Below are positions 8,735-17,439 of a stretch of DNA of 64,000 nucleotides, in pieces. Every line of letters begins with the position of its first letter. Positions within the stretch are counted from its first letter, which is position 1. The translations under genes were made by a program, and so were the position numbers. Source of the stretch: Microvirga massiliensis (GTDB taxonomy: Bacteria; Pseudomonadota; Alphaproteobacteria; Rhizobiales; Beijerinckiaceae); the NCBI RefSeq assembly GCF_001006805.1, contig NZ_LN811367.1, positions 39,426 to 103,425 of the forward strand. Reading direction: 5' to 3'. Below the pieces are notes generated by a model, which searched no databases, was not told the origin of the DNA, and saw only the letters and a program-made list of their open reading frames with translations.

Positions 8735-9532
8735 GTGTCGCTTGTGATCGATGATCTGAGCTTTGCCTACGGCAGAACCTTGGTGCTGGAGCATCTTTCG
8801 GCCGGACCTCTCGAACGCGGGGCGGTCACGGCCCTCGTCGGCCCCAACGGGTCCGGCAAGTCGACCCTGTTTCGCTGTCTTTCCGGATCGGCCAGGCCGC
8901 AGCGTGGTCAGGCCCGTCTCGACGACCGTGATCTCGGTGCGCTGCGGCCGCGGGACAGGGCACGGCGAGTGTTCCACCTCTCGCAAGACCTCAGTGCCCG
9001 TGCGGCGCTCACCGTGTTCGAGGTGGTGCTCCTCGCTCGCAAGAGCCTACAGGGCGGCCTCGGGTTGCGGGCAGGGCTGTGCGACTTGCGCGCGGTCCAG
9101 CATACGCTCGATGATCTTGGCCTCGCGGCCCTCAGCGGACGCCCGATCACCGATCTCTCGGGCGGCCAGCGCCAGCTCGTCGGCATCGCTCAGGCGCTCG
9201 TGCGCGAGCCAGACATCCTTCTCCTCGACGAACCCACGAGTGCGCTCGACGTGCGTCGCCAGCTCGAGGTGATGCAGATCATCCGCGAGGTCACGCGGGA
9301 GCGCGCGATCGTCACCATCGCAGCGATGCATGACCTCGCCCTTGCTGCGCGCTTTGCCGATCGCCTTCTCGTCCTCAGGGACGGTTGCATTGTTGAGGAG
9401 GGCAACCCGGATGTGGTGCTCTCCCACTCGGCCCTGGCCGAAACCTACGGCATCGGCATCCAGGTCGAGCGATCGCGCCGCGGCACGCTCCTGGTCGATC
9501 CGTATCTTCCCGTTATGAGAGCAGCCGAATGA
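8735..9532 (+). CDS. FepC/BtuD-type ABC transporter ATP-binding protein
   Basis: A 265-aa ATPase starting at a GTG (8735) with a GAGGAG ribosome site at 8721-8726. Walker A is GPNGSGKST, the signature is LSGGQRQLVGIAQAL, Walker B is ILLLDEPTSALD, and the switch His is in AAMHDLALAARFAD. It energises the FecCD permease encoded just upstream. Its last four bases overlap the start of the methyltransferase gene. Confidence 0.92.
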   Translation: MSLVIDDLSFAYGRTLVLEHLSAGPLERGAVTALVGPNGSGKSTLFRCLSGSARPQRGQARLDDRDLGALRPRDRARRVFHLSQDLSARAALTVFEVVLLARKSLQGGLGLRAGLCDLRAVQHTLDDLGLAALSGRPITDLSGGQRQLVGIAQALVREPDILLLDEPTSALDVRRQLEVMQIIREVTRERAIVTIAAMHDLALAARFADRLLVLRDGCIVEEGNPDVVLSHSALAETYGIGIQVERSRRGTLLVDPYLPVMRAAE

Positions 9533-10317
9533 CGAGCACGATCCAGCCTGCACCGAACTGGTCTCTGAAGGAGGAGATCAGGGCGTATTGGTCCAAACGC
9601 GCCGCAACCTTCGACGATGCCTTCGGCCACCGCATTCTTCCAGGCCCCGAGCACGACGCATGGGCCGCCGTTCTGCGGGAGAGACTTGGCCCGCAGCCGA
9701 TCGACGTGCTGGAGCTCGCGTCAGGCACCGGAGAAGTGACGAAGGTGCTGCTCTCGCTCGGTCATCGGGTGACCGGCATCGACTTCTCGGAGTCGATGAT
9801 CGAGCGCTCACGGGCGAAGCACCGTGGTCATCCGCGAGCACGCTTCGTGTTGGGAGACGCCGAGAACACCATGGAGCCCGAGGCCGCTTATGATGCCGTC
9901 GTGTGTCGCCATCTCGTCTGGACGCTCACCGATCCGAAAGCGGCTCTCCAGGACTGGGCCCGCTTGCTGAAGCCTGGCGGTCGGCTCGTGATCTTCGATG
10001 GTGATTTTGTGAATCTGGCCTGGCAAGGGCGGCTTGCGAAACAGGCCATGGCAATCCTGGAGCGTTGGACCACTGTCTCCTCCCATCGCGACTCGTCCCT
10101 GACCTCCGAGCACAACGCCATCCTGTCGCGCCTGCCCTTCCGCAAAGGCCTCACCTTCGAGACATTGAGTGGGCTCGTCGAGGAAGTTGGCTTCACGGAG
10201 ATCACCCGCGGCAGCTATCACCCGATCGCCCGTGCGCAGCGCCGCATCGCGGGTCGGCACGATTGGCTGCGGACTTGGCTCCACACACGGTTCATCCTCA
10301 CCGCTCGGAAGCCTTGA
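9529..10317 (+). CDS. Class I SAM-dependent methyltransferase coupled to the chelate importer
   Basis: A 262-aa protein with the methyltransferase fold: SAM-binding motif I is VLELASGTGEVTKVLL (about residues 60-75), then VTGIDFSESMIERSR, GDAENTMEP and LLKPGGRLVIFDGDF. The start ATG overlaps the ATPase stop (ATGA), so it is made as part of the transporter operon. The substrate is not evident. Because it is coupled to an uptake system it could modify the imported chelator or a tetrapyrrole; this is inference. It is of ordinary length with no visible lesion. Confidence 0.85.
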   Translation: MTSTIQPAPNWSLKEEIRAYWSKRAATFDDAFGHRILPGPEHDAWAAVLRERLGPQPIDVLELASGTGEVTKVLLSLGHRVTGIDFSESMIERSRAKHRGHPRARFVLGDAENTMEPEAAYDAVVCRHLVWTLTDPKAALQDWARLLKPGGRLVIFDGDFVNLAWQGRLAKQAMAILERWTTVSSHRDSSLTSEHNAILSRLPFRKGLTFETLSGLVEEVGFTEITRGSYHPIARAQRRIAGRHDWLRTWLHTRFILTARKP

Positions 10318-10328
10318 GGGCCGTTGAG

Positions 10329-10346
10329 GGCCGAACTCCTTCGGCC
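10329..10346 (+). terminator. Terminator-like hairpin after the chelate importer operon
   Basis: The hairpin GGCCGAA-CTCC-TTCGGCC has seven base pairs and a four-base loop. It begins 12 bases after the methyltransferase stop and lies before the end of the convergent gene at 10381. No T-tract follows. Confidence 0.5.
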
Positions 10347-10380
10347 GTGCAGGAATGCAGTCCCGGTCTGAAAGAGGGCG

Positions 10381-10845
10381 CTAATGGAGACCTGCACGGC
10401 TGGACGCGGTGACTTCCGGGATGAGCTGCGACTTCACTGCGCCAAGCACCTCGGCAGCGGCCCACACCGATGCTGTCAGACGCGGCGCTTCGAAGGCCTT
10501 TACGAGGCGCGCCGCCTGCGCCTCAACCTCCTCCGGGCGACGGCGCTGCCGCGCGAGCGCAATGAGGGTAATGAGTTGATGCTCATCCTCCGTAACACGG
10601 CAGCAGGTCGCAGGCATGAAGCGCCAGTCATCCTGACGCTCGCAGCGAATCGCGCGCATGATTCCCGCCATCGCGGCAATAAACTTCGGTCCTTCAAGAG
10701 GGCCGAGGACCTGTTCGACGCCGTCATAGGCGGCATCCCAGCATGCAACATCGCTGGTCATGTAGCCGGCCGCGACGAAACGCAGAACCGAGAGCGCCAG
10801 CACCTCGGCATCGTCTGCACACACACTGGTGAGGTGCGGGAGCAT
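10381..10845 (-). CDS. Conserved hypothetical protein in iron locus
   Basis: A 154-aa soluble protein, mostly helical by composition, with four Cys residues (one in the first ten residues; CCRV near residue 80). I chose the ATG at 10845 because AAAGGA lies seven bases upstream; in-frame starts further up are poorer. No family is recognised. It is convergent with the methyltransferase and divergent from the bacterioferritin-associated ferredoxin gene, so a link to iron handling is possible but rests on position only. Confidence 0.6.
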   Translation of the reverse strand: MLPHLTSVCADDAEVLALSVLRFVAAGYMTSDVACWDAAYDGVEQVLGPLEGPKFIAAMAGIMRAIRCERQDDWRFMPATCCRVTEDEHQLITLIALARQRRRPEEVEAQAARLVKAFEAPRLTASVWAAAEVLGAVKSQLIPEVTASSRAGLH

Positions 10846-11217
10846 GTTGTGATCCTTTCGGCACATAAAACCTCTCCAGACAGGATAGGCATCCGCATCG
10901 CACGCCATGACTGGCGCATTAGCGAGAATAGCCAGCAGCGTGGCTATCGATCAAGTTCATCGACAAAGATCAGATGGAGTCTAATCTTTGTCGCAAGCCA
11001 TTGAGATCGAATAAAAACGGTCGATCCTTCGAACTCTTCCAATTTTTAGTTTCGGGATTTCTTTTGAAACCCCTGCTCGCTTCGGTCACTCACGTCTTGA
11101 CACATTTGCATCCTGCGCCCTTTCGCTGCGCAGTTCGGGGCTGGCCGAAACTGAAGAATCGGGCTAAGTGTTTGACAACAAATGTTGTTTTGAACGATTC
11201 CAAACTGCGGGGCTTCC
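10846..11217. promoter_or_regulatory. Divergent promoter region with small palindrome
   Basis: This gap separates the hypothetical gene from bfd. The most regular element is ACAACA-AA-TGTTGT at 11175-11188, a perfect 6+2+6 inverted repeat overlapping a TTGACA-like -35 box at 11172-11177, about 30 bases ahead of the bfd start. It could be an operator for bfd-bfr. No known iron-control motif was found here. Confidence 0.35.
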
Positions 11218-11472
11218 GTGATCGTCTGCTCGTGCAATGTCTTCTCGGATCGCGATGTGCATGCCTGTCTCAACCCGGGCCCGGACTGCCCCAGGACCCC
11301 GGCCCAGGTCTATCGCTGCCTCGGTTGCGGCCCGAAATGCGGGCGCTGCGCCACCACGATCCGCACGCTCATGGATCAGGCTCTTGCCCAGACCCAAGCC
11401 TGCGGGAGCACCTGTGCCGCATCGTGCTGCTTGCGCCAGGAAGACGATATGGAGGAGCGTACTGCTGCTTGA
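11218..11472 (+). CDS. bfd: Bacterioferritin-associated ferredoxin (BFD-type [2Fe-2S] protein)
   Basis: An 84-aa protein starting at GTG 11218. The four cluster Cys are CSC near residue 4-6 and CGPKCGRC near residues 37-44 (the outer Cys of the first pair and the CxxC pair), in the usual BFD spacing. BFD donates electrons to bacterioferritin for iron release. The gene is 51 bases upstream of bfr, as in many iron-storage operons. Unusual is a C-terminal extension of about 20 residues with four extra Cys (ACGSTCAASCC), beyond the usual 60-70 aa length. Confidence 0.85.
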   Translation: MIVCSCNVFSDRDVHACLNPGPDCPRTPAQVYRCLGCGPKCGRCATTIRTLMDQALAQTQACGSTCAASCCLRQEDDMEERTAA

Positions 11473-11523
11473 GCGTCCGCCGCACAGCGCTACTCTCTAT
11501 TCCTCACGCCAAGAGGACGGGTC

Positions 11524-12012
11524 ATGAAGGGAGATGCGAAGGTCATCGAGTATCTGAACCAGGGGCTACGGCATGAGCTGACCGCCGTGAACCAGTTCTG
11601 GCTGCACTACCGCTTCTTCGATAACTGGGGCTATAACGAGCTCGCCAGGAAGTGGCGCAAGGAATCCATTGAGGAAATGGAACATGCGGACCGATTCGTG
11701 GAACGCATTCTGTTCCTGGAGGGCTTTCCCAATCTGCAGGAACTGAATGCGCTGCGGATCGGCGAGAATGTCGAGAAGGTCATCCAGAACGACCTGGCCC
11801 TCGAATACGAGGCCCGCAACCTCTACGAGAAGGCCGCTGCCTATTGCGTGTCAGTAGGCGATCGCGTGTCCAAGGATTTGTTCGAGGAGTTGATGGCCGA
11901 CGAAGAGGGTCACATCGATTTTCTCGAGACGCAACTCGAGCTCATCAACCAGCTCGGCGTGCAGCTCTATGCGCAGAAGCACGTCGGCGATCCCGAGAAA
12001 GGCGAGAGCTGA
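11524..12012 (+). CDS. bfr: Bacterioferritin
   Basis: A 162-aa heme-containing ferritin. All ferroxidase ligands of the family are in register: Glu18, Glu51, His54, Glu94, Glu127 and His130. Met52 (EEMEHADRF), the axial heme ligand shared by two subunits, is kept. The 24-mer oxidises and stores iron. It follows bfd closely and lies beside the chelate importer, so this block covers iron import and storage. Confidence 0.95.
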   Translation: MKGDAKVIEYLNQGLRHELTAVNQFWLHYRFFDNWGYNELARKWRKESIEEMEHADRFVERILFLEGFPNLQELNALRIGENVEKVIQNDLALEYEARNLYEKAAAYCVSVGDRVSKDLFEELMADEEGHIDFLETQLELINQLGVQLYAQKHVGDPEKGES

Positions 12013-12016
12013 GCGT

Positions 12017-12048
12017 GCACCCCGCGCGGATCTGCGCACCGGGGGTGC
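12017..12048 (+). terminator. Hairpin after bfr
   Basis: GCACCCC at 12017-12023 pairs with GGGGTGC at 12042-12048, and inside it GCGC at 12024-12027 pairs with 12034-12037. It starts four bases after the bfr stop. There is no T-tract, so it may act with Rho or only stabilise the transcript end. Confidence 0.45.
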
Positions 12049-12145
12049 CCGCCTCGGCTGCCGCCGCAAAATTAGCATGGCCGGCTGCTATCGTTGTCAT
12101 CCTGGTCGCTATCGGGACCTGAGGGGAATCGGCCAGAGCCGACGC

Positions 12146-12301
12146 ATGAGAGACGCACAGATCGGGCTCCTGATCGTCACGCCGATGATCCTCGTGATGG
12201 CGGTGATCCTCTATCGCGCGGGCGCCTTGCGCCTGAGCAGCATGATCCTGGCCAGCTTGGCGGCGATCGTCATAGCCGCGGTGCTGTTCCTATCGCATTG
12301 A
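12146..12301 (+). CDS. Small two-span membrane protein
   Basis: A 51-aa peptide almost entirely made of two hydrophobic helices (LLIVTPMILVMAVILY and MILASLAAIVIAAVLFL) joined by a short AGALRLSS turn. No family is recognised and the ribosome site is weak (GAGCC). Its composition is typical of small inner-membrane proteins of alphaproteobacteria. It follows bfr by 130 bases. Confidence 0.45.
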   Translation: MRDAQIGLLIVTPMILVMAVILYRAGALRLSSMILASLAAIVIAAVLFLSH

Positions 12302-12388
12302 GGGGGTTCGGCGGGATTTTTCCGTTGCGGCTCCCGCGTGTTTCTTCCTCGTCGTGCGCGGAGCGATCGGGGTCTGCGCTCGCCTTCC

Positions 12389-12705
12389 GGATTGCTTCGC
12401 CTCCGGCTCGCAATGACGAGGTGGATCCGTCGCCACTCTCCGTTCCCGGCCGTGCTCCTCGCGTTCTCACGCCCTCCCGTCATCGTGAGCGGCGTGAGGC
12501 AATCCGGGAGCGCATCCGTCGACGGGTAGATTGCTTCGCCTCCGGCTCGCAAAGACGGCAGTGCAACGACAGGCGGCAGTGCGTCGCGCCTGCGGCCCGC
12601 AAGGACGGAAGTGCGGCGGTAGGGGCAGTGCATCGCGCCTGCGGCGCGCAACGGCGATGCAGATCCGTATCAGGCTGGATGACGGCGGCTCGCAAGGACG
12701 GTGAG
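12389..12705. repeat. Dispersed intergenic repeat, copy 2 (compound)
   Basis: The 12302-12736 gap contains no gene. It is packed with degenerate copies of ATTGCTTCGCCTCCGGCTCG (12391-12410 and 12530-12549), each followed by CAATGACG or CAAAGACGG, an inverted form at 12481-12506 and the linker CATCCGTCGACGGGTAG. Further decayed units (gcctgcggcccgcaaggacgg and similar) run to 12705. The gap lies between convergent genes. Confidence 0.75.
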
Positions 12706-12736
12706 GACTCTGGTGTCGGCGAGGAGACATTCAGCC

Positions 12737-14479
12737 TCAACTTCTGTCGGGCGTCACCCCGACTGACTCCGGCACCAGGAAATCGAAATCGCAGCCGCGG
12801 TCGGCTTGCAGGACGGTGTCGAGGAACAGCTTTTTGTAACCGCGATCCGAGCCGGTATGCGATGGCGGCGTGAACTCACTCCTCCGCTTTGCGAGAACGG
12901 CCCCCTCGACGAGAAGCTCGATGCGTCGGTTGGGAACGTCGAGTTCGATAATGTCTCCGGTGCGCACGAGCGCGAGCGGACCTCCCTCCGCGGATTCCGG
13001 AGTGATGTGCAGCACGATGGTGCCGCTCGCCGTGCCGCTCATGCGTGCATCCGAGATTCGGACCATGTCCTTCACGCCCTGCGCGGCGAGCTTTCTCGGG
13101 ATCGGCATGTAGCCGGCCTCCGGCATGCCCGGCGCACCCTTCGGCCCTGCATTCTGCAGAACGAGGATGTCATCCGGCCTTACATCGAGATCCGGGTCGT
13201 CGATGCGCGCCGTCAGATCCTCGATGGACGAGAAAACGATGGCCCTCCCCTTGTGTGCGAGAAGACTCTCGCTTGCCGCCGACTGCTTGATGATGGCGCC
13301 GCGCGGCGCGAGATTGCCGCGCAGGACGGCCATGCCTCCAGTCGGATAGACGGGTTTCGAGAGCGGCGCGACGATTTCCTGCTTCCACGGCTTCGGAGCT
13401 GCCTCAATCTCTTCACCGAGCGCCCGCCCTGTCACCGTCAGGCAATCGAGATGCAGGCAATCGCGCAATTCGCGCAGAACGGTCGGGAGACCGCCGGCAT
13501 CGTGCAGATCCTCCATGTAGTGCTGGCCAGACGGCTTCAGGTCGACGAGCACCGGCACCTGGCGTCCGATCCGGTCGAAGCCATCGAGGTCGAGCTCCAG
13601 CCCCAGACGTCCGGCCATGGCGGTGAGGTGGACGATGCCATTCGTCGAACCGCCGATCGCGAGGAGCACGGTCAGTGCGTTCTCGAAGGCCTTGGCGGTC
13701 ATGATCCTGTCCGGCGTCAGCTTCTCTGCTGCGAGCCGGACCGCGCAGGCGCCGGTCGCCTCGGCGATGCGCCTGCGGTCCGCCGAGACGGCGGGCGCAG
13801 CCGCGCCGCCCGGCAGCATCATGCCGAGCGCCTCGACGACCATCGCCATCGTGCTCGCCGTTCCCATCACGCCGCAGGTCCCGGCGCCGGGCACGAGCTG
13901 GTCATTGACCTCCGAAATTTCCGCGTCGTCGATCTCGCCGGCACGATAACGGGCCCAGAACCGGCGGCAATCGGTGCAGGCTCCGACGCGCTCGCCGCGA
14001 TGGCTGCCGGTCAGCATCGGGCCGGTCACGAGCTGGATTGCAGGCACGTTCGCGCTGGCGGCGCCCATCAGTTGCGCCGGAACCGTCTTGTCACATCCAC
14101 CGATCAGGACGACCGCATCCATCGGCTGGGCGCGGACCAGTTCCTCCGTGTCCATCGCCATCAGGTTGCGCAGGAACATGCTGGTCGGATGCGCGAAGGA
14201 TTCGTGGATGGAGATCGTCGGGAAATCGATCGGCAGCGCGCCCGACAGCATGATCCCGCGCTTCACGGCCTCCACGAGATCCGGAACATTGGCGTGGCAG
14301 GCGTTGTAGCCGCTCGCGGTATTGGCGATGCCGATGATCGGCCGGTCCAGCGCGTCGTCGCTGTAGCCCATCCCCTTGATGAAGGCCTTGCGCAGAAAGA
14401 GCGAGAAGCGGGCATCCCCGTAGCTCGTCAGACCCTTCCGCATTCCTCTCGATGTGTCGTCGCCGCTCGACATGTTCAT
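12737..14479 (-). CDS. IlvD/Edd-family dehydratase
   Basis: A 580-aa iron-sulfur dehydratase. The cluster Cys are at about residues 61 (YNACHAN), 129 (GGCDKT) and 202 (GTCGVMG), as in dihydroxy-acid and sugar-acid dehydratases. These enzymes dehydrate 2,3-dihydroxy or aldonic acids to 2-keto acids in the cytoplasm. The gene is the last of a minus-strand unit behind a taurine/nitrate-type ABC importer and a GntR regulator, so I infer a catabolic aldonate or hydroxy-acid dehydratase rather than the biosynthetic IlvD. The exact substrate cannot be read from the sequence. Confidence 0.85.
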   Translation of the reverse strand: MNMSSGDDTSRGMRKGLTSYGDARFSLFLRKAFIKGMGYSDDALDRPIIGIANTASGYNACHANVPDLVEAVKRGIMLSGALPIDFPTISIHESFAHPTSMFLRNLMAMDTEELVRAQPMDAVVLIGGCDKTVPAQLMGAASANVPAIQLVTGPMLTGSHRGERVGACTDCRRFWARYRAGEIDDAEISEVNDQLVPGAGTCGVMGTASTMAMVVEALGMMLPGGAAAPAVSADRRRIAEATGACAVRLAAEKLTPDRIMTAKAFENALTVLLAIGGSTNGIVHLTAMAGRLGLELDLDGFDRIGRQVPVLVDLKPSGQHYMEDLHDAGGLPTVLRELRDCLHLDCLTVTGRALGEEIEAAPKPWKQEIVAPLSKPVYPTGGMAVLRGNLAPRGAIIKQSAASESLLAHKGRAIVFSSIEDLTARIDDPDLDVRPDDILVLQNAGPKGAPGMPEAGYMPIPRKLAAQGVKDMVRISDARMSGTASGTIVLHITPESAEGGPLALVRTGDIIELDVPNRRIELLVEGAVLAKRRSEFTPPSHTGSDRGYKKLFLDTVLQADRGCDFDFLVPESVGVTPDRS

Positions 14480-14543
14480 GCTCTCCGGGAACAGCCCGAA
14501 ATCTGTCTTACACTCTTCGATAGCGCCACGAATCGGAGTGCAG

Positions 14544-14569
14544 CGGCCCGGGTGATCTCACCCGGGCCG
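14544..14569 (-). terminator. Strong intra-operon hairpin between binding-protein and dehydratase genes
   Basis: CGGCCCGGGTGA at 14544-14555 pairs perfectly with 14558-14569 across a two-base loop. It begins 28 bases beyond the binding-protein stop. With no T-run, it may attenuate transcription or protect the 3' end of the upstream importer message rather than end it. Confidence 0.55.
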
Positions 14570-14596
14570 TGGACGGCCCCCTGTGACGATACAGTC

Positions 14597-15604
14597 TCAG
14601 TTGCTGGCCACCTTGGCTTCCGGGAACACCATCTCGGTCTTCCAGTCCTTCGGCGGATTCTTGAGCGTGCCGACCTTGCCCATGAAATCCGTGAAGACGC
14701 CGAGGTTGAAGACCTCGGTCGTGAACCGGGTGCTCGGGTCGTTCATGATATCGAGGATCTCCGCGTCCGGCGACTTGTCGCTGCTCATCTTCTTATAGAT
14801 GCCGACGGCCCAGGCCTTGTCCTTGTTGATGAGGTCGGTGGCGTCCTGCAGCGCCGCCAGGAAGGCACCATAGAGCTTGGGATTCTCTTCCCGGAACTTT
14901 TTCGTCGTCGCGATCACGTTGAAGGATGATGGCCCGCCGAGAATATCGACCGAGCTCGAGATCTTCTTGATCTCCGGCTCCTTGAGCTGGCGGAACTGGA
15001 ACGGCGCCGAGGAAAAGTTCGCGACGATCTCGCTCTTGCCGCCGATCATCATGGCCGTGGCATCCGGATGAGCGAGCGACACGGTGAGCGGATCGAGCTT
15101 CTGGTAATTCTCGATGCCCCATTCCTTGGCGGAGGCCATTTGCAGCAGCAAGGCCTGCATCGAGACTTTGACCGCCGGCACGGCGATGCGATGGCTGTCC
15201 TTGAAATCCTTGACGGACGTGATGGACGCATCGCGGACGTTCAGGAACAGCGGCAAGGCATTGAGGCCCGCCGCGGCGCGGACGTCGTAACTGCCGCGCG
15301 TCTTCGACCAGATGATCGAAAGTCCCGGCACGCCGAGGCTGACGAAGTCGACATTGCCGGAGATCAGTGCGTCGTTCATCACGTCGCTGGAGCGGAATGT
15401 CGACCACTCGACCTTCACGTCGCCGAGCCCGGCCTCTTTCGCATGTTTCTCGACGAGCTTCTGGTCTTCCATAATCATCAGCTGAAGATAGCCGAGACCA
15501 TACTGCTTCGCGGCGCGGAGCGTATCGGTCTCGGCGAGCGCAGCGCTGCTCGCCAGAACCGTTGCGGCCGCAGCCGCGATCATTCGAACACTGAAATGGC
15601 GCAT
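14597..15604 (-). CDS. ABC transporter substrate-binding protein (taurine/nitrate/sulfonate type)
   Basis: A 335-aa periplasmic protein with a Sec signal peptide (residues 1-24, cleavage ALA-E) and the NMT1/SsuA-like fold (RAAKQYGLGYLQLMIMEDQ, DALISGNVDFVSLGVPG). The ATG at 15604 is preceded by GGAGGAAACC; a much longer open frame upstream overlaps the permease and is not coding. It serves the permease and ATPase encoded upstream in the same operon. The ligand is not predictable; the dehydratase next door suggests an organic acid rather than a sulfonate. Confidence 0.85.
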   Translation of the reverse strand: MRHFSVRMIAAAAATVLASSAALAETDTLRAAKQYGLGYLQLMIMEDQKLVEKHAKEAGLGDVKVEWSTFRSSDVMNDALISGNVDFVSLGVPGLSIIWSKTRGSYDVRAAAGLNALPLFLNVRDASITSVKDFKDSHRIAVPAVKVSMQALLLQMASAKEWGIENYQKLDPLTVSLAHPDATAMMIGGKSEIVANFSSAPFQFRQLKEPEIKKISSSVDILGGPSSFNVIATTKKFREENPKLYGAFLAALQDATDLINKDKAWAVGIYKKMSSDKSPDAEILDIMNDPSTRFTTEVFNLGVFTDFMGKVGTLKNPPKDWKTEMVFPEAKVASN

Positions 15605-15675
15605 GATGGTTTCCTCCCTTTGTGCTTGCCTGCACCTCCTGCCGGCGAAATCGAGTCCCGCCGACACATTCATGT

Positions 15676-16572
15676 TCAGCGCTGCATGCCCCAGCGGAGC
15701 ACCGTGCGGCGCTCGATTCCGCGGAAGATCACGGATTCGACCAGAAGCCCGATGACGATGACGGTCAGGAGTCCGGCGAAGACCCTGGCAGTCTCGAGTT
15801 CCGAGCGGGCTTCGAAAATGTACCAGCCGAGGCCACCCGAACGGGACGAAACGCCGAAGACGAGTTCGGCGGCGATGAGAGTTCGCCACGCGAAAGCCCA
15901 GCCGATCTTCAGCCCGGCTAGGATCGCCGGGAAGGCGGCTGGGATCAGGATGAGGGCTACGTATCGCGCGCCCTTCAGCCCCAGATTGCGGCCGCTCATG
16001 CGCAGCGTCTCGGGCACCGAACGGAAGCCCGTCAGCGTATTCAGAGCCACGGCCCACAGCACCGAGTGAACGATGACGAAAACCAGCGACGGCTTGCCGA
16101 GGCCGAACCAGATCAAGGCCAACGGCAGCAGCGCGATGGCCGGCAGCGGATTGAACATCGCCGTCAGCGTAGAGAGCAGGTCCGAACCGACCCGCGTGGA
16201 GACCGCAACGGTCGTGAACAATCCGGCGAGGACCAGACCCGCCGCATAGCCCATCACCAGAACCTGGATGGAGGTGAGCATCCGCTCCGGCAAGATCCCG
16301 GCGCGAAGATCCTCCCAGAAGACCGTGAAGGTATCGCTGGCCGTCGGGAACAGAAGGGGATTGCCGAGCCAGCGTGCATAGATCTCCCAGACCAGCGCGA
16401 GAACGACGATGATCGCGACCTTACGGACTCCGTCATTGTTCGCCAGCCGTTCCATCAGGGAGAGCGGCCGTTCCACCTCGCCGACGCCTCGGGCATCGAT
16501 TGGCTCGCGCTCGAATTCGGGGCGGTCCGTCCGCATCGCTGCGGCGGGCTGCGGTAGCTCCGTGACGCTCAC
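15676..16572 (-). CDS. ABC transporter permease (TauC/SsuC type)
   Basis: A 298-aa inner-membrane protein with six predicted helices. The EAA loop is seen at VPETLRMSGRNLGLKGARYVAL, and family motifs include FNPLPAIALLPLALIWFGLGK and GLKIGWAFAWRTLIAAELVFG. The N-terminal 45 residues are hydrophilic and probably cytoplasmic. The start overlaps the ATPase gene stop by four bases. Confidence 0.9.
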   Translation of the reverse strand: MSVTELPQPAAAMRTDRPEFEREPIDARGVGEVERPLSLMERLANNDGVRKVAIIVVLALVWEIYARWLGNPLLFPTASDTFTVFWEDLRAGILPERMLTSIQVLVMGYAAGLVLAGLFTTVAVSTRVGSDLLSTLTAMFNPLPAIALLPLALIWFGLGKPSLVFVIVHSVLWAVALNTLTGFRSVPETLRMSGRNLGLKGARYVALILIPAAFPAILAGLKIGWAFAWRTLIAAELVFGVSSRSGGLGWYIFEARSELETARVFAGLLTVIVIGLLVESVIFRGIERRTVLRWGMQR

Positions 16573-17354
16573 GCCTCCACCTCCTCGGCCGGCTCGATCT
16601 CCTCCTCGAAGAGGAGCCCGTGAATGCGCTTGGACAAGAGTCCGAAGGCAGGCTTGTCGATGTCACCGGCGAGCAGATGATCGGCAGCAAGTTCCGCCCG
16701 CACCCGTCCCGGATGAGGCGAGAGAACGAGGATTCGCGAGCCGATGATAACGGCTTCCTCGATCGAGTGAGTCACGAACAGAACCGTGAACCGCAGCTGA
16801 TCCCAAAGACCGAGGAGTTCTTCCTGCATCTTGCGGCGGGTGAGAGCATCGAGGGCCGCGAAGGGCTCGTCCATCAGCAGAACATCCGGTTCGAGCGCCA
16901 TGGCGCGGGCAATGGCCACCCGCATCTTCATGCCGCCGGAGAGCATGTGCGGATATACGTCGTGAAACTTCGTCAGTTTCACCTTATCGATCGCGGCGAG
17001 CGCCCGTTCCTCCGACTCACGCGAGTTGAACTTGCCCGTCACCCGCATGGGGAAAAGAACGTTCTGGAGCACGGTCTTCCAAGGCATCAATTGCTCGAAT
17101 TCCTGGAAGACCATCATCCGGTCCGGGCCCGGCCCCTCGACGGTCCGTCCGCGAATACGGATCGTGCCCTCGACGGGCCGCATGAATCCGCCGATGGCCT
17201 TCAGCAAGGTGGACTTGCCGCATCCCGATGGGCCGAGGATCACGTAGCGATCGCTCTCGTGCACCTCGAAGTCCACCTTGTAGGTCGCAGTGACGAGATG
17301 TTGCGGCGTCTTGTACTGGAGAGTCACGCCTCGGACATCGAGCAGGACCGGCAT
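16569..17354 (-). CDS. ABC transporter ATP-binding protein (TauB/SsuB type)
   Basis: A 261-aa ATPase: Walker A GPSGCGKST, signature LSGGMKMRVAIARAM, Walker B LLMDEPFAALD, switch His in FVTHSIEEAVIIG. The signature has Met-Lys-Met where most relatives have Gln-Arg. I place the start at ATG 17354 because AGAGGAGG lies just upstream; a longer open frame adds seven residues. It overlaps the permease gene by four bases. Confidence 0.9.
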   Translation of the reverse strand: MPVLLDVRGVTLQYKTPQHLVTATYKVDFEVHESDRYVILGPSGCGKSTLLKAIGGFMRPVEGTIRIRGRTVEGPGPDRMMVFQEFEQLMPWKTVLQNVLFPMRVTGKFNSRESEERALAAIDKVKLTKFHDVYPHMLSGGMKMRVAIARAMALEPDVLLMDEPFAALDALTRRKMQEELLGLWDQLRFTVLFVTHSIEEAVIIGSRILVLSPHPGRVRAELAADHLLAGDIDKPAFGLLSKRIHGLLFEEEIEPAEEVEA

Positions 17355-17439
17355 CACACCTCCTCTCTGTGACACCCGCCAGAATCGGCCAGTTCGGTGC
17401 CAAGTATCGGCTGCACGATCCTGAGCGGGACAGCGTCGG

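Noticed and set aside
12806..14929. A 707-codon open frame on the plus strand
   Set aside because: It is antisense to the IlvD/Edd dehydratase, which has all its cluster Cys. The frame is His/Arg-rich and has no domain, a usual effect of high G+C.
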